From NCBI RefSeq assembly GCF_026008515.1, contig NZ_BQYM01000005.1:62001-126000 (forward strand): a stretch of DNA of 64,000 bases, written 5' to 3'. Of this stretch, positions 52,135 through 64,000 are shown in pieces. Within the stretch, counting starts at the first letter, position 1. Each line of letters opens with the position of its first letter. This DNA comes from Hoyosella levis (GTDB taxonomy: Bacteria; Actinomycetota; Actinomycetes; Mycobacteriales; Mycobacteriaceae). The notes beneath the pieces are model-generated. The model saw only the letters and a list, made by a program, of their open reading frames with translations, searched no databases and was not told the DNA's origin. A program made the position numbers and the translations under genes.

Positions 52135-54693
52135 ATGGACGCTTTCTCGCCCACAACCAAGGTCCAGGCCGCCTTGTCCACCGCGATGCAGAACGCATCA
52201 GCAGCAGGCAACCCGGACATCCGGCCGCAGCACCTCCTCGCGGCCCTCCTCCAGCAACCAGATGGCATCGCTGCACCGCTGCTCAAGGCCGTCGGAGCAG
52301 ATCCTGCCGTCGTCGAGCCCGAGCTAGCCCAGCTCCTCGACCGCATTCCCGTGGTCACTGGGCAATCCGCCACCCCCCAGCTAGGGCGCGAGGCGCTCGC
52401 CGCGATCACTACCGCCCAGAAGCTCGCTACCGAGCTCGGCGACCAGTACGTCTCGGCCGAGCATGTCATGGTCGGGCTCGCCACCGGGAGTGGCGACGTG
52501 GCCCGCCTCCTGCAACGCCATGGCGCCACCGACCAGGCCCTGCGCGAGGCCTTCACAGCGGTCCGCGGCAGCTCCCGGGTCACCAACCCAGACCCCGAGG
52601 CCACCTACCAGGCCCTCGAGAAGTACAGCACGGACCTGACCGCGAGCGCGCGGGAGGGCAAGCTCGATCCAGTGATCGGGCGGGACCACGAGATCCGCCG
52701 CGTCATCCAGGTCCTCTCCCGGCGCACCAAGAACAACCCCGTCCTCATCGGCGAGCCCGGCGTCGGCAAGACAGCCATCGTCGAGGGGCTCGCCCAGCGC
52801 GTCATCGCCGGTGATGTTCCCGAGAGCCTGCGCGGAAAGACCGTCGTCGCGCTCGATCTTGCCTCGATGGTCGCTGGCGCGAAGTACCGCGGCGAGTTCG
52901 AGGAGCGCCTCAAGGCAGTCCTCGATGAGATCAAGCGCTCCGACGGTCAGGTCATTACCTTCATCGACGAGCTGCATACAATCGTCGGCGCGGGCGCCAC
53001 TGGCGAGTCCGCGATGGACGCGGGCAACATGATCAAGCCCATGCTCGCGCGCGGCGAGCTCCGGCTCGTGGGCGCCACCACACTCGATGAGTACCGCAAG
53101 TACATCGAGAAGGACGCCGCGCTCGAGCGTCGCTTCCAGCAAGTCGTCGTCGGCGAGCCATCGGTGGAGGACACCGTCGGCATCCTGCGTGGCCTCAAGG
53201 AACGCTACGAGGTGCACCACGGCGTGCGCATCACAGACTCCGCGCTCGTTGCCGCCGCTTCCTTGTCGGACCGGTACATCACCGCGCGCTTCCTTCCCGA
53301 TAAGGCGATCGACCTTGTCGACGAGGCAGCGTCGCGCCTGCGCATGGAGATCGACTCGCGCCCGGTGGAGATCGACGAGATCGAGCGGATCGTGCGACGC
53401 CTCGAGATCGAGGAGATGGCACTGGCGAAGGAGACGGACGAGGCCAGCAAGGAACGACTCGGCAAGCTGCGCCAGGAGCTCGCCGACGGTCGCGAGAAGC
53501 TCTCCGGCCTGACCGCCCGCTGGCAGCACGAGAAGAACGCCATCGACTCGGTCCGCGAGATCAAGGAGCAGCTCGAGAACCTGCGGGGCGAGTCCGAGCG
53601 CGCCGAGCGCGACGGCGACCTCGGCAAGGCTGCGGAGCTGCGCTACGGCCGGATACCGGAGCTGGAGAAGAAGCTCGACGCCGCCGAGCAGGCTAGCCAC
53701 GACAGCGGATCCACGGACTCGCACGTCATGCTCAAGGAGGAGGTCGGCCCCGATGATGTCGCCGACGTCGTCTCGGCCTGGACCGGCATTCCAGCCGGCC
53801 GCATGATGGAGGGCGAGACAGCGAAGCTGCTCCGCATGGAGGACGAGCTGAGCCGTCGCGTCGTCGGGCAGGACCAGGCCGTCCAGGCGGTCTCCGATGC
53901 GGTTCGCCGGGCCCGCGCGGGCATCGCCGACCCGAACCGGCCCACCGGATCCTTCATGTTCCTCGGCCCCACGGGCGTCGGCAAGACCGAGCTGGCCAAG
54001 GCGCTCGCGGAGTTCCTGTTCGACGACGATCGCGCGATGGTGCGCATCGACATGAGCGAGTACTCCGAGAAGCACTCCGTGGCCAGGCTGGTCGGCGCGC
54101 CCCCCGGCTACGTGGGCTACGAATCGGGAGGCCAGCTCACCGAGTCGGTCCGCCGCCGTCCCTACACCGTGATCCTGTTCGACGAGATCGAGAAGGCCCA
54201 CCCGGATGTGTTCGACATCCTCCTGCAGGTCCTCGATGATGGCCGCCTGACCGATGGCCAGGGGCGCACCGTGGACTTCCGCAACGCCATCCTCATCCTC
54301 ACTTCCAATCTTGGTGCGGGAGGCGGCGCGGAGCAGGTCATGGCGGCCGTCCGGTCAGCGTTCAAGCCGGAATTCCTCAACCGGCTCGACGACATCGTGG
54401 TCTTCCACGCGCTCGGGCGCGAGCAGCTCGAGTCGATCGTGCAGATCCAGCTCGGCGTGCTCCAGGAACGGTTGCGGCAGCGCCGCCTCGAGCTCGCTGT
54501 CTCGACTGGCGCGCGCGAGTGGCTAGCAGCACGTGGCTACGACCCGGCCTACGGTGCCCGGCCGCTGCGCCGGCTCATCCAGCAATCGATCGGGGACCAG
54601 CTCGCCAAGCTGGTGCTTGCCGGCGATGTTCGCGATGGCGATACCGTGCCGGTCAACGTGAGCGCGGATGGTGATGCCCTGGTGCTGGGCTGA
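52135..54693 (+). CDS. clpB: Disaggregase ClpB
   Basis: This hexameric AAA+ chaperone of 852 residues dissolves protein aggregates together with DnaK. The N domain covers about residues 1-150. NBD1 has [13 protein letters not shown] and [12 protein letters not shown], the middle coiled-coil domain runs from about 400 to 530 ([20 protein letters not shown]), and NBD2 has [19 protein letters not shown] and [15 protein letters not shown]. The C-terminus is [16 protein letters not shown] 52135 is used. A near-perfect HAIR site places it in the HspR regulon. Equivalent to Rv0384c. Confidence 0.97.
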   Translation: MDAFSPTTKVQAALSTAMQNASAAGNPDIRPQHLLAALLQQPDGIAAPLLKAVGADPAVVEPELAQLLDRIPVVTGQSATPQLGREALAAITTAQKLATELGDQYVSAEHVMVGLATGSGDVARLLQRHGATDQALREAFTAVRGSSRVTNPDPEATYQALEKYSTDLTASAREGKLDPVIGRDHEIRRVIQVLSRRTKNNPVLIGEPGVGKTAIVEGLAQRVIAGDVPESLRGKTVVALDLASMVAGAKYRGEFEERLKAVLDEIKRSDGQVITFIDELHTIVGAGATGESAMDAGNMIKPMLARGELRLVGATTLDEYRKYIEKDAALERRFQQVVVGEPSVEDTVGILRGLKERYEVHHGVRITDSALVAAASLSDRYITARFLPDKAIDLVDEAASRLRMEIDSRPVEIDEIERIVRRLEIEEMALAKETDEASKERLGKLRQELADGREKLSGLTARWQHEKNAIDSVREIKEQLENLRGESERAERDGDLGKAAELRYGRIPELEKKLDAAEQASHDSGSTDSHVMLKEEVGPDDVADVVSAWTGIPAGRMMEGETAKLLRMEDELSRRVVGQDQAVQAVSDAVRRARAGIADPNRPTGSFMFLGPTGVGKTELAKALAEFLFDDDRAMVRIDMSEYSEKHSVARLVGAPPGYVGYESGGQLTESVRRRPYTVILFDEIEKAHPDVFDILLQVLDDGRLTDGQGRTVDFRNAILILTSNLGAGGGAEQVMAAVRSAFKPEFLNRLDDIVVFHALGREQLESIVQIQLGVLQERLRQRRLELAVSTGAREWLAARGYDPAYGARPLRRLIQQSIGDQLAKLVLAGDVRDGDTVPVNVSADGDALVLG

Positions 54694-54709
54694 GCGCTTG
54701 ACGATGCCC

Positions 54710-54746
54710 GGAGGGGGCGCTGCGGGGCGACCGCGGCGCCCCCTCC
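54710..54746 (+). terminator. Terminator after clpB
   Basis: GGAGGGGGCGC (54710-54720) and GCGCCCCCTCC (54736-54746) form a perfect 11-bp stem 17 bp past the clpB stop, followed by AGGTTCC. Confidence 0.8.
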
Positions 54747-54837
54747 AGGTTCCTGAATATCGGATTGGCAGCGAAAGCATCTCGACGTGGGTGTTTGCAC
54801 GGTGCTCCCGCCCCAGGGAGCGACTAGCATCTCGTCA

Positions 54838-55506
54838 ATGGCTGTGGTGTGGTTTCTACTTGGAATCGCGGCCCTCGTGGGGGCCGTTGTCTTGCTGCGC
54901 ATCGACAGTCGTCGGCGCGCCTGGCGGAGGAAGATCCGCAGTATCTGGGGCGCCCGGCGAGGTCTCGAGTTCATGCGCAAGGTGCCGCGGATCGCGGCGC
55001 AGTGGCAGCATGGAATGATCGGTCGCCACTCCCTGGTCGATGGCGGCAACGTCGTGCGGGGAGTCCCGCGCCTCGCGGTCGAGGGCGTGGGGGAGCAAGT
55101 CCTGTTCGATCTGGAGGACTCGGCGACGATCTTCGCCGTGCGTGCGCAGCACGTCTCCGCGATCGTGTTCGAGGCCGCGCGGACGGACCCCGAAGGCCGC
55201 CCCGCGAGCGCAGCGCTCACCAGCGCCTGCCCGGGAACATCGGCGGCCGCGACCGTGGGGGAGTGGACGATCTTCTCCGACGACGTGGAAGCGGCGCGAC
55301 GGACCGCCGACATGCGCCTCGTGGCATTCCTGGACATCGTGCCGGACTTCGTGGACGTGATCTGGGCCGAGGGCGAGTGGGTCCTCGCTAGCTTCCCGCA
55401 GGACACGAGCTGGGCGGAATGGGACGACGTCGAGGGGATCCTGCACCAGTTCGCGCGACTGATGCGCGTGCTTCCCCCCGCTCACCGCGAGCGTGCGTAT
55501 AGCTAG
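54838..55506 (+). CDS. Conserved membrane-anchored protein (Rv0383c-like)
   Basis: This 222-residue protein has an N-terminal TM segment (VVWFLLGIAALVGAVVLLRI), a basic RRRAWRRKIRSIWGARR region, and a mixed alpha/beta domain ending in WAEWDDVEGILHQFARLM. It matches the position of Rv0383c between clpB and pyrE. No enzyme motif is visible and the function of the family is unknown. ATG 54838 is chosen so that the TM segment starts at the N-terminus; the frame extends further upstream. Confidence 0.8.
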   Translation: MAVVWFLLGIAALVGAVVLLRIDSRRRAWRRKIRSIWGARRGLEFMRKVPRIAAQWQHGMIGRHSLVDGGNVVRGVPRLAVEGVGEQVLFDLEDSATIFAVRAQHVSAIVFEAARTDPEGRPASAALTSACPGTSAAATVGEWTIFSDDVEAARRTADMRLVAFLDIVPDFVDVIWAEGEWVLASFPQDTSWAEWDDVEGILHQFARLMRVLPPAHRERAYS

Positions 55507-55634
55507 CCATCCGGCTCATCCCGCTGGTGCTGCCGGGCACGGACCAATGCGGCAACGGGTCCGTGCCCGAGGGCATTTGCGGCTGCCGTGGCGGTAGGCA
55601 ATAGTGGCATCGAACGCTCGAGGAAAGGATCACG

Positions 55635-56198
55635 ATGGCTGTCGATGCGCGAGCCCGGGAGATGCTTGCCGCGCTCATCCGTGACCACGCGGTGGTCCAC
55701 GGCAAGGTGACCTTGTCCTCGGGGCGCGAGGCGGACTACTACATCGATCTCCGCAGGGTGACGCTGCATCATGAGGCGGCGCCGCTGATCGGCGTGCTGC
55801 TGCGGGAGCTGACCGCGGACTGGGACTTCGCCGCGGCAGGTGGCCTCACGCTCGGCGCGGATCCGGTAGCGGCGGCCCTCATGCATGCGCCGGGGCGGCC
55901 GATCGATAGCTTCGTCGTGCGCAAGGCCGCCAAGGCGCATGGCATGCAGCGGCAGATCGAGGGCCCCGACGTGGCAGGACAGCGGGTGCTCGTGGTGGAG
56001 GACACCACCACGACGGGGAACAGCCCGCTCACGGCGGTAGCCGCGCTGCGCGAGGCCGGGGCGGAGATCGCAGGCGTCGCCACGATCGTTGACCGGGACA
56101 CCGGCGCGCGGGAGGTCATCGAGGAGCAGGGGCTCGCGTACCGCTCGCTGTTCTCCCTCGAGGAGATCATCGGTGCTGGGTGGCAGGCATCACCCTAG
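55635..56198 (+). CDS. pyrE: Orotate phosphoribosyltransferase
   Basis: It makes orotidine 5'-phosphate from orotate and PRPP in pyrimidine synthesis. The 187-residue protein has VTLSSGREADYYIDLRRVTL, AAGGLTLGADPVAAAL, SFVVRKAAKAHGMQRQIEG with the catalytic loop Lys and His, and the PRPP-binding VLVVEDTTTTGNSPLTA. GAAAGGA precedes ATG 55635. Equivalent to Rv0382c. Confidence 0.94.
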   Translation: MAVDARAREMLAALIRDHAVVHGKVTLSSGREADYYIDLRRVTLHHEAAPLIGVLLRELTADWDFAAAGGLTLGADPVAAALMHAPGRPIDSFVVRKAAKAHGMQRQIEGPDVAGQRVLVVEDTTTTGNSPLTAVAALREAGAEIAGVATIVDRDTGAREVIEEQGLAYRSLFSLEEIIGAGWQASP

Positions 56199-56616
56199 CC
56201 GCGGGCGGGGCTGCTCCGAATACACGGCAAGGGTTGTCAGTGAAATGGCGGACAAGGCTTCCTGGGGATTTCCGAACAGGGTCCCCGGATGGCTACAGTT
56301 CGCCTGGTACCTGCTATCGGGCGAGGTGATCCGTGGGGCCGCGCGAGTGCCGCAGTGCGTCTGTCAGGGGCGTTGAGTAGCCTGGAGAGACTGCGATCCC
56401 AAGCGGTGCGCGCCACCCACGGTGGTGCTCGTTCGGTTATTGGGAAACATGCAGCACACCGCCCATATCCTTGCAACTATTGACGAGATGTGCCGAAGGC
56501 GAAGAAGAGGACTTGCAGTTGAAGGCCGCGTTGCGGATTGAACGAGTTGTACGCCGTGCGCACGGGGGAGTGCGTCACGGTGATTCCGTATTCGTAGAGT
56601 CTCTAGGGGGTTGGAC
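56199..56616. other. Intergenic region before the NRPS
   Basis: No supported gene in 418 bp. The second half is AT-richer than its surroundings and likely carries the NRPS promoter; AGGGGG (56605-56610) is the ribosome site. I see no iron box matching TTAGGTTAGGCTAACCTAA and no strong terminator for pyrE. Confidence 0.5.
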
Positions 56617-59600
56617 GTGGCGCTGACAGGTGGTTCGAAGGACGATTGGCTGCGCTGGCTGTCCCCGCACAACGACTCTTTCGAGCCGTTCCCGCTCTCG
56701 CAGGCGCAGTACGGAATGTGGTTCGCGCAGCAGTTCGATCCCGAGGTCCCTGTTGTTATCGCCCAGTACATGGACTTCAACGGCGAGGTTGATGTCCAGT
56801 TGCTCGAGCGCAGCATTGACCAGGCCCGGTGCGAGATCGGCTCCGGCGCGCTGAAGATCATCCTCGATGAAAATGGCGATCCCCTGCAGTGCATCGACGA
56901 GGGCGATCACCGCTACATCGACTATCACGATTTCCGGGGAGAGCCGGATCCGTTCGCTGCCGCGCTTGCCTGGATGCACGACGAGTACAGCACTCCGATC
57001 GATCTCTTGAAGGGTCCGCTGGGCAATAGCGCGTTCCTGCAGGTCGAGGACCACCGGTATCTCTGGTACGGGCGCATTCATCACATCGCCCTCGATGGCT
57101 TTGCCGCAGGGCGCTGGGTCTCCCGATCAGCAGAGCTGTATACCTGCGCGGTCGAGGGCACCGAGCCTCCGGCGCCGAGGTTCGCCTCGCTGCGCTCGCT
57201 CTACGAGGCAGATGTGCAGTACCGGAACTCCAGCCGGTACGCCATCGACCGCGACTTCTGGATCGAGCGGCTGAGCGGCTGGGGCGTCATCTCCAGCCTG
57301 GTCGAGGGAACCGCCCAGGCCGTCCCCCGCACCAAGCTCGAGACCGCCCCGATCAGCCCCGAGATGGCGGAGCGGCTCGAGAACTCGGACCAGTCCTTCG
57401 GCGTATCCGCCGCGCTCGTGCTGATCAGCGCGTTCGCCCTCTACCTCTCGCGCGCGACGGGCGAGCGCGATGTGACCGTGAGCACCACCATGCTCGGCCG
57501 AATCAACCGCCAGCAGCGCGAATCCGGTGGAACGTTCGCCAATATCGTTCCCCTGCGCGTCACCATTGATTCCAGCAGCACCCTCGAAGACTTGTTCAAG
57601 ATCGTGTTCCGGGAGCAGATCGGCGCCCTCAAGCACCAGCGGTTCAGCGTCGAGCAGATCCGCCACGAGATCGGCCTTGGCGACTCGGAGCGCCGGCTCC
57701 TCGGCCCGATCGTCAACCCGATGCTGTTCGACCAGAACATCACCTTCGGCGATGTCAGCGGCGAGTTCAATATTCTCACCTCCGGCCCTGTCGAGGACCT
57801 CCTCGTCAACATCTACCCCCGCGGGCGCACCGGGCGCACCCATGTCGACTTCCGCGCGAACCCGGGCCTCTACTCCGATGAGCTGCTCGCCGAGCAGCAC
57901 GGCCGGTTCATGGCCTTCCTCGAGGACTTCCTCTCCTCGGCACCCGAGCGATCGCTCGACGACATCCACCCCGAATCCGTCGAGCTCGGCCGGTCCATGC
58001 AGCAACGGCGTGATGCCGAGAAGTACTGGAGCCGCGCCCTCGATGGCCTGCCCGAGGCCCTCGACGTGCCCGGAGCACAGGCAGGCAAGGACCCCAGCAC
58101 CGCGCTGCTCGGGCTCGCGATCACGGCCGAGCAGCTCCAGAGTGCCGCCCGTGAGCGTGGACAGGATGCCGAGCATGTGCTGATGGCCGCGGTAGCGGCG
58201 ACCCTGGCCCGGCTGACCGGAGAGCCAGACATCGCGATCACCATTGCTGCCCCCGAGGGCAATCCAGCGGTGGTCCGGCTCGCGGTCGACACCGCGCGAT
58301 CGTTCGACGAGCTCGCGGAGCACGCCCACGCGCGCGCGACCGAAGCGCTCGAGCATGCCACGCTCGATGCGGCCAGCTTCACCAAGGCCGTCGGCGCCAC
58401 ACACGTCCCGGGTCATGTCGCCCTCGCCGTGCGCACCACCGAATCGCCCGCCGCGGCTGCACCTGTGGCCGAGCTCGCGGCCGGGATCGCGATCGTGCTC
58501 GACCTCGCTGGCGCCGAGCCGGCGCTCACCGTCACCGCCCCCGGAAACAGCGACGCCGTGCGGGATATCGCCGACCGGATCGATACGGTACTCGCTCGGT
58601 GCCTGGCCGCGCCGGGCAAGGCCGTGGGCGATCACTCCTTGCTTGTCCAGGGAGAGAACGAGCTGCTCGTCCCTGTGGAGGGGCCTGCATCGAGCACCAC
58701 GCGCAGCCTCGGACAACTCTTTACCGACGTCGCGGCCGCCAACAGCGACGTGCTCGCCATCATCGCCGAGGGCCAGTCCCTCACCTATCGCGAGCTCGAC
58801 GCGCGCGCCAACCAGATCGCTCGCTACCTCATCGCCACGGGCGGCCCGCGCGCGGAGCAACTTGTCGCGCTCGGCATCTCGCGCTCCACGGAATCGATCC
58901 TCAGCACCTGGGGCATCACCAAGACCGGCGCGGGCTTCGTTCCCGTCGACCCGAACTATCCGAGGGATCGTGTCGAGCACATGCTCGACGATTCCGGTGT
59001 CGTCATCGGCGTCACCGTGGCTGCCCAGCGGGGGAGCCTGCCCGACACCATCGATTGGGTGGTGCTCGACGACCCAGCCGTGAGCGCCGCCATCGACGAG
59101 TATCCCAGTGCGCCGCTCGCGCCCACGGAGCTCAAGGCACCGGTCCGGCTCGACAACGTCGCCTATGTCATCTACACCTCGGGCTCGACGGGCAAGCCCA
59201 AGGGCGTCACCGTCACCCACCACGGCCTCGAGAGCTACGCGGCCGAGGAGCGGGAGAGGTTCGACATCACGCCCGGCTCGCGAGCCCTGGCCTTCTCCTC
59301 GCCCAGCTTCGACGCCTCGCTGCACGAGATCCTCTTCAGCCTTGGCAACGGCGTCACCATGGTCCTCATCCCCACCACCGTCTATGGCGGCGATGACCTG
59401 CGGGACCTGCTGATCAAGCATCAGGTCACCCATGCCTTCATCACGCCGCTCGCGCTCGCCTCCGTCGAGCCCCACGGGATCGAAGCCCTGCGGATGATCG
59501 CCGTCGGTGGCGAGGCGCTGCCCCGCGACCTGCTGCAGACGTGGTCGCGCGGCCGGGTATTCCACAACGTCTACGGCCCCACCGAGACGACGATCGTCAC

Positions 59601-62600
59601 CGCGATCAGCGAGCCGCTGCAGCCTGACGACCCCATCTCCATCGGTGGCCCTATCCGCGGCACCCGCATGGTGATCCTCGACAACCGGCTCCAGCCCGTT
59701 CCCATGGGCGTGCCCGGCGAGCTCTACATCACCGGCCTCGGTCTCGCCCGCGGCTACCACGAGCGCTTTGACCTCACCTCCAGCCGGTTCGTCGCCGATC
59801 CCTACGGCCCGGCCGGGGCCCGCATGTACCGAAGCGGCGACCTCGCCCAGTGGGCACGAGCGCCCCGCACCGGCAACCTCACCGTCGAGTACGTGGGTCG
59901 CTCCGACTTCCAGGTCAAGGTGCGTGGTTTCCGCATCGAGCTCGGTGAGATCGACACGGTCCTCGCCAATCACCCCAAGGTCGATTTCGCCGCCACGCTC
60001 GGCGTGCCCGGCCCCAACGGCGAGACCGCGCTCGTGGCCTACATCAAGACCGAGGACGGCCAGGATCCCACCACCGAGGAGCTGCAGGATTACCTCGGTG
60101 AGTTCCTGCCCAAGCACATGGTGCCGTCGCTGATCATCCCGGTCAGCGAGATCCCCCTCACTCCCGTCGGCAAGCTCGACCGCAAGGCGCTGCCCGAGCC
60201 TGACTTCACCGGCACCGGGCGCGGCTCCGCCTTTGCCGCGCCGACCAACCCCGTCGAGGAGATCATCGGCGCGATCTTCGCCGAGCTCCTCGGTATCGAG
60301 GCCACCGGCATCGACGACAGCTTCTTCGACCTCGGCGGCAACTCGCTGGTCGCCACCCGGGCCGTGGCCCGCATCAATGCCGCGCTCGGATCGAGCATCA
60401 GCGTGCGCGACCTGTTCGAGGCCACCACCACCCGCGAGCTCGCCCACCGTGCCGAAGGTGGCCAGGCAGCGGCGCGGCGGCTTCCCCTCGTGCCGCAGGA
60501 ACGGCCCGAGCGCATCCCGCTCTCGCTGGCGCAGCAGCGCATGTGGTTCATCAACCAGTTCAACACCGCATCACCGGCCTACAACGTGCCCATGGCCGTC
60601 GCCATGACCGGGGCGCTCGATCTCGGGGCAGTGCAGCAGGCCGTCCTCGACCTGCTCGACCGGCATGAATCGCTGCGCACGATCTTCCCCGCCAGCGAGG
60701 ACGGCGCCCATCAGGTCATCCTGCCCACCGGATCGGTGAGCCCCGACCTCGCGCCCCAGCCCGTAGCGACCGATGCCGAGCTCGCGGCCGCCGTCACGAG
60801 CATGGCTACCGAGGGCTTCGACGTCACTCGCGAGATCCCCGTCCGCGCCGCCCTGTACCAGCGCGACGAGACGCACCACACGCTCGTCTTCGTGCTTCAT
60901 CACATCGCTTCCGACGGCTTCTCCCTCAAGCCACTCGCCACCGACTTCATGCGCGCCTACACCAGCCGCGCGGCCGGAGCCGAGCCTGATTGGAAGCCAC
61001 TCGGGGTCCAGTACGCCGACTACGCGATCTGGCAGCGCGAATACCTCGGCGACGAGAACGACCCGGACAGTGTTCTCGCCGAGCAGATGGACTACTGGAA
61101 GACGGCCCTGGCCGGCACGCCCGACTTGCTCGAGCTGCCTACCGACCGGCCCCGGCCCGCCGTGCAATCGCTGCGCGGGGCCGACTACTCCTTCACCGTG
61201 CCCGCCGATGTCCACAAGCAGCTCCGTGCCCTCGCCAAGGACAATGGCGCCACCCTGTTCATGGTCATCCATGCCGCGCTCGCCGCTCTTCTCGCGCGGC
61301 TCGCCGACACCGACGACGTCACCATCGGGACCCCCGTCGCAGGGCGTGGCGAGGCCGCGCTCGATGAGCTGATCGGCATGTTCGTCAATACCCTCGTGCT
61401 GCGCACCGCGGTCCACGACGAGGAACCGTTCACGACGCTGCTCGAGCGCGCCAGGACCACCGATATCGGCGCGTTCAGCCAGGCCGACGTCCCTTTCGAG
61501 GGACTCGTCGAGTCGCTCAAGCCGCAGCGCTCCACCGCGCACGCGCCGCTCTTCCAGGTCATGCTGGAGTTCCAGAACCTCGGGGAGGCACACGTCCAGC
61601 TGCCCGGCCTCGATATCGCCGTCCAGCCCCTCGGCACCTCCACGGCCAAGTTCGACATGCAGGTCATCCTCGCCGAGAAGTTCGACGACGAAGGCTCCCC
61701 GGCCGACCTCGAGGCCACGATCACCTATGCCACCGACCTGTTCGCGGCCACGAGCATCGCCCGGCTCGCCGACCAGTTCCGGGGCGTCCTGCGCAGCATC
61801 GCCGCCGACCCCACCGCGCCGCTCGGCGCGATCGAGCTCACCACCAGCGCTGAGCGCGACCACCTCGTGCGGATGCTCAACGACACCGCGGCACCCATTT
61901 CCCACGAGACCCTGGCGGGAATGTTCGCCGAGCAGGTCGCGCGGACCCCCGATGCCGTCGCCATCGAGTTCGACGGCCTCGCCCTCACCTACCGTGAGCT
62001 CGACGAGCGGTCGAACCAGCTCGCCCGCTACCTCATCACGCTCGGCGCCGGGCCCGATACCCACGTCGCCCTGGCCATGCGCCGCTCCCTCGAGCTGCTT
62101 GTCAGCATGTACGCGGTGATGAAGTCCGGTGCCGCCTACGTCCCGCTCGACCCCGACAGCCCCGCAGAGCGCAACGAGTACGTCCTTGGCATGGCCGCGC
62201 CCATCGGTGCCCTCGCGGTCGATGCCGCGGACTTGCCAGCAGGCTCCGCGGTGCCCGCGATTATTTTGGGAGAAGTCTCTCTCGAGGAGTACTCCGCCGA
62301 TCCCATCACCGATGCGGACCGCCCCAGTCCCTTGCGCGCCGACAACCCGGCGTACGTCATCTTCACCTCCGGCTCCACCGGCCGCCCCAAGGGCGTGTCC
62401 GTGCCGCACCGCGGCATCGTCAACCGGCTCGCCTGGATGCAGCACGAGTACCAGCTCACCGCCTCGGACACCGTCCTGCAGAAGACGCCGTACACCTTCG
62501 ACGTCTCGGTCTGGGAGTTCTTCTGGCCCTTGCAGACCGGTGCGCGGCTGATCATCGCCAAGCCCGACGGGCACGGCGACCCCGGCTACCTCGCTGGCCT

Positions 62601-64000
62601 CATCGGAGGCTCCGGCGTCACCGTGATGCACTTCGTGCCCTCGATGCTCGCGACGTTCGCTTCCTCGCTCGGCGCCGAGCAGCGGGACAAGCTGGCCACG
62701 CTACGTGCTGTGTTCTGCAGCGGCGAGGCACTGCCACCCGCCGTGGTCGAGGACTTCCGCGCCCTCAGCGATGCGCGGATCCACAACCTCTACGGCCCCA
62801 CCGAAGCCTCCGTCGACGTCACCTACCACGAGTACGCCGAGTCCGACGCCGTGTCCGTGCCCATCGGTGCGCCCGTGTGGAACACCCAGGTGTACGTGCT
62901 CGACCGCAACTTGCGGCCCACCCCTGTCGGCGTGCCCGGGGAGCTCTACCTCGCCGGCGCCCAGCTCGCCCGCGGCTATGTCCAGCGCGGTGACCTCACC
63001 GCTGACAGGTTCGTCGCCAGCCCCTTTGGCGCTGCTGGCTCGCGCATGTACCGCACCGGCGACCTCGTGCGCTGGCGCGCTAGCGCGGACGGCACCACCG
63101 AGATCGACTACATCGGTCGCACCGACTTCCAGGTCAAGCTCCGCGGCCTGCGCATCGAGCTGCCCGAGATTGAGTCCGTCCTGCTCTCCGACGCGGCGGT
63201 CGCGCAGGCAGTCGTCGTCGTCCATCGCGACGAGCACACCGGTGACCGGCTCATCGCCTACCTCGTCGCCGCGCCCGGCCGCAGCATCGACACCGATGCC
63301 CTGCTCGAGCATGCCGCGCAGGAACTGCCCGCGTACATGGTGCCCGCCCAGGTGGTCATCCTCGACTCCTTCCCCCTCGGCAGCACCGGCAAGCTCGACC
63401 GCAAGGCGCTGCCCGTGCCCGATTTTGTTGCCTCGAGCGCCGAGCACGTGGCCCCGCGCAATGCCATCGAGGAAGTCATCGCCTCGATCTTCGCCGACCT
63501 CCTCGGCACCGACAGGGTGAGCGTCCACGACAGCTTCTTCGACATCGGCGGCAACTCCCTCATCGCCGCCCGCCTCGTCGCCCGCGTCAACAACGCGCTC
63601 GATGCCAGCATCGGGGTGCGCGATCTGTTCGACGCCCCCACCGTCGCCACCCTCGCGATCCGCGCCGAGTCCGCGCTCGGCCGCGAGCGCCCGCCACTGG
63701 ATAGCGTCGAGCGGCCCAGCCCGATCCCGCTCTCGCTCGCCCAGCAGCGCATGTGGTTCATCAACCAGCTCGACAAGACCAGCGCCGCCTACAACTCCCC
63801 GATGCCCGTGCGGCTCACCGGCCCGCTCGATATCACCGCGCTCGAGCAGGCCCTCCGCGACGTCGTCGAGCGTCACGAGACGCTGCGCACCCGATACCCC
63901 GAGGGCATCGATGGCGCCACCCAGGAGATCCTCGGCACCGACGACGTTGCCATCCCGCTCGTGGCCGAGGACGTCGCCGGTGAGGCAGGCCTGCACCAGC
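56617..64000 (+). CDS. Nonribosomal peptide synthetase (C-C'-A-PCP-C-A-PCP-C...), 3' end cut by window
   Basis: At least 2461 residues are visible, from GTG 56617 behind AGGGGG. C1 spans about residues 20-455, with the active-site HHIALDG at 155. A second, incomplete C-type lobe (about 465-690, starting [12 protein letters not shown]) has no HHxxxDG. A1 is about 698-1190 ([36 protein letters not shown]); PCP1 has GGNSL with Ser1243. C2 is about 1298-1760 with LHHIASDG at 1428. A2 is about 1766-2250; its pocket residues read DVWHFSLVD plus the invariant Lys, the classic serine code. PCP2 has Ser2314, and C3 begins at 2368. Siderophore synthesis is plausible, with the entC gene at the other end of the window as weak support. 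No epimerase domain is seen so far. Confidence 0.93.
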   Translation, partial: MALTGGSKDDWLRWLSPHNDSFEPFPLSQAQYGMWFAQQFDPEVPVVIAQYMDFNGEVDVQLLERSIDQARCEIGSGALKIILDENGDPLQCIDEGDHRYIDYHDFRGEPDPFAAALAWMHDEYSTPIDLLKGPLGNSAFLQVEDHRYLWYGRIHHIALDGFAAGRWVSRSAELYTCAVEGTEPPAPRFASLRSLYEADVQYRNSSRYAIDRDFWIERLSGWGVISSLVEGTAQAVPRTKLETAPISPEMAERLENSDQSFGVSAALVLISAFALYLSRATGERDVTVSTTMLGRINRQQRESGGTFANIVPLRVTIDSSSTLEDLFKIVFREQIGALKHQRFSVEQIRHEIGLGDSERRLLGPIVNPMLFDQNITFGDVSGEFNILTSGPVEDLLVNIYPRGRTGRTHVDFRANPGLYSDELLAEQHGRFMAFLEDFLSSAPERSLDDIHPESVELGRSMQQRRDAEKYWSRALDGLPEALDVPGAQAGKDPSTALLGLAITAEQLQSAARERGQDAEHVLMAAVAATLARLTGEPDIAITIAAPEGNPAVVRLAVDTARSFDELAEHAHARATEALEHATLDAASFTKAVGATHVPGHVALAVRTTESPAAAAPVAELAAGIAIVLDLAGAEPALTVTAPGNSDAVRDIADRIDTVLARCLAAPGKAVGDHSLLVQGENELLVPVEGPASSTTRSLGQLFTDVAAANSDVLAIIAEGQSLTYRELDARANQIARYLIATGGPRAEQLVALGISRSTESILSTWGITKTGAGFVPVDPNYPRDRVEHMLDDSGVVIGVTVAAQRGSLPDTIDWVVLDDPAVSAAIDEYPSAPLAPTELKAPVRLDNVAYVIYTSGSTGKPKGVTVTHHGLESYAAEERERFDITPGSRALAFSSPSFDASLHEILFSLGNGVTMVLIPTTVYGGDDLRDLLIKHQVTHAFITPLALASVEPHGIEALRMIAVGGEALPRDLLQTWSRGRVFHNVYGPTETTIVTAISEPLQPDDPISIGGPIRGTRMVILDNRLQPVPMGVPGELYITGLGLARGYHERFDLTSSRFVADPYGPAGARMYRSGDLAQWARAPRTGNLTVEYVGRSDFQVKVRGFRIELGEIDTVLANHPKVDFAATLGVPGPNGETALVAYIKTEDGQDPTTEELQDYLGEFLPKHMVPSLIIPVSEIPLTPVGKLDRKALPEPDFTGTGRGSAFAAPTNPVEEIIGAIFAELLGIEATGIDDSFFDLGGNSLVATRAVARINAALGSSISVRDLFEATTTRELAHRAEGGQAAARRLPLVPQERPERIPLSLAQQRMWFINQFNTASPAYNVPMAVAMTGALDLGAVQQAVLDLLDRHESLRTIFPASEDGAHQVILPTGSVSPDLAPQPVATDAELAAAVTSMATEGFDVTREIPVRAALYQRDETHHTLVFVLHHIASDGFSLKPLATDFMRAYTSRAAGAEPDWKPLGVQYADYAIWQREYLGDENDPDSVLAEQMDYWKTALAGTPDLLELPTDRPRPAVQSLRGADYSFTVPADVHKQLRALAKDNGATLFMVIHAALAALLARLADTDDVTIGTPVAGRGEAALDELIGMFVNTLVLRTAVHDEEPFTTLLERARTTDIGAFSQADVPFEGLVESLKPQRSTAHAPLFQVMLEFQNLGEAHVQLPGLDIAVQPLGTSTAKFDMQVILAEKFDDEGSPADLEATITYATDLFAATSIARLADQFRGVLRSIAADPTAPLGAIELTTSAERDHLVRMLNDTAAPISHETLAGMFAEQVARTPDAVAIEFDGLALTYRELDERSNQLARYLITLGAGPDTHVALAMRRSLELLVSMYAVMKSGAAYVPLDPDSPAERNEYVLGMAAPIGALAVDAADLPAGSAVPAIILGEVSLEEYSADPITDADRPSPLRADNPAYVIFTSGSTGRPKGVSVPHRGIVNRLAWMQHEYQLTASDTVLQKTPYTFDVSVWEFFWPLQTGARLIIAKPDGHGDPGYLAGLIGGSGVTVMHFVPSMLATFASSLGAEQRDKLATLRAVFCSGEALPPAVVEDFRALSDARIHNLYGPTEASVDVTYHEYAESDAVSVPIGAPVWNTQVYVLDRNLRPTPVGVPGELYLAGAQLARGYVQRGDLTADRFVASPFGAAGSRMYRTGDLVRWRASADGTTEIDYIGRTDFQVKLRGLRIELPEIESVLLSDAAVAQAVVVVHRDEHTGDRLIAYLVAAPGRSIDTDALLEHAAQELPAYMVPAQVVILDSFPLGSTGKLDRKALPVPDFVASSAEHVAPRNAIEEVIASIFADLLGTDRVSVHDSFFDIGGNSLIAARLVARVNNALDASIGVRDLFDAPTVATLAIRAESALGRERPPLDSVERPSPIPLSLAQQRMWFINQLDKTSAAYNSPMPVRLTGPLDITALEQALRDVVERHETLRTRYPEGIDGATQEILGTDDVAIPLVAEDVAGEAGLHQ

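Noticed and set aside
57127-60447. A 1106-codon open frame on the minus strand inside the NRPS
   Set aside because: It is antisense to well-conserved C and A domains, and the predicted protein has no recognisable family features.

Overview
The window is high-GC actinobacterial DNA from a mycolic-acid-producing member of the order Mycobacteriales. Gene content and order follow a condensed version of the Mycobacterium tuberculosis map: aftD-DUF2613 (Rv0236c/Rv0236A), lpqI (Rv0237), a TetR gene (Rv0238), htdX-fabG4-fadA2-fadE5 (Rv0241c-Rv0244c), dcd-udgA (Rv0321-Rv0322), aspC and an iron-sulfur reductase (Rv0337c-Rv0338c), dnaK-grpE-dnaJ-hspR (Rv0350-Rv0353), and clpB, an Rv0383c-like gene and pyrE (Rv0384c-Rv0382c). 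Genus and species cannot be fixed from the sequence alone.

Region 1 (1-22.4 kb) holds cell-envelope and fatty-acid genes: a partial arabinofuranosyltransferase, an isochorismate synthase, a universal stress protein, the LpqI lipoprotein, a TetR regulator, the FabG4/HtdX/FadA2/FadE5 set, a VanW-type protein, a YhgE/Pip-type membrane protein with a degenerate ABC ATPase, a MOP-type flippase and a glycine-rich secreted protein. A palindrome around TTACCCGCGGGTAA precedes tetR, sits between fabG4 and fadA2, lies upstream of fadE5, and recurs 26 kb away upstream of the iron-sulfur reductase. This suggests a single local regulon.

Region 2 (22.4-36.15 kb) is the standout. Two integrative elements sit in tandem at the 3' end of a tRNA-Gly(CCC) gene, bounded by three copies of a 47-bp attachment core. 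Element 2 (25.9-36.1 kb) looks like a capsid-encoding phage satellite. It has a lone major-capsid-like gene with two small tightly linked genes, an excisionase-like protein, a zinc-cluster protein, a primase-polymerase/ATPase, an HGG-motif protein, a serine recombinase behind a LexA-type SOS box, and a tyrosine integrase. I see no terminase large subunit, portal or tail gene. A leader of two hairpins with complementary loops, the second a terminator, precedes the primase gene, and an array of seven GGGGTAC motifs follows it as a candidate origin. Element 1 (22.5-25.9 kb) appears to be a deletion derivative of a related element with a frameshifted integrase. Both elements carry a cargo gene of HEPN or HEPN-like type in the same slot between integrase and tRNA, and both show paired GAGGTRC integrase arm sites at matching distances from the cores.

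Region 3 (36.2-56.2 kb) returns to core genome: dcd, udgA, an Hsp70-like pseudo-ATPase with a proline-rich tail, an aminotransferase, an iron-sulfur reductase with a repetitive Lys/Ala-rich tail, a secreted serine protease, and the HspR heat-shock regulon (dnaK operon and clpB, both with HAIR elements).

Region 4 (56.6-64 kb, running off the window) is the start of a large nonribosomal peptide synthetase: C, a partial second C lobe, A, PCP, C, A (serine code), PCP, C.
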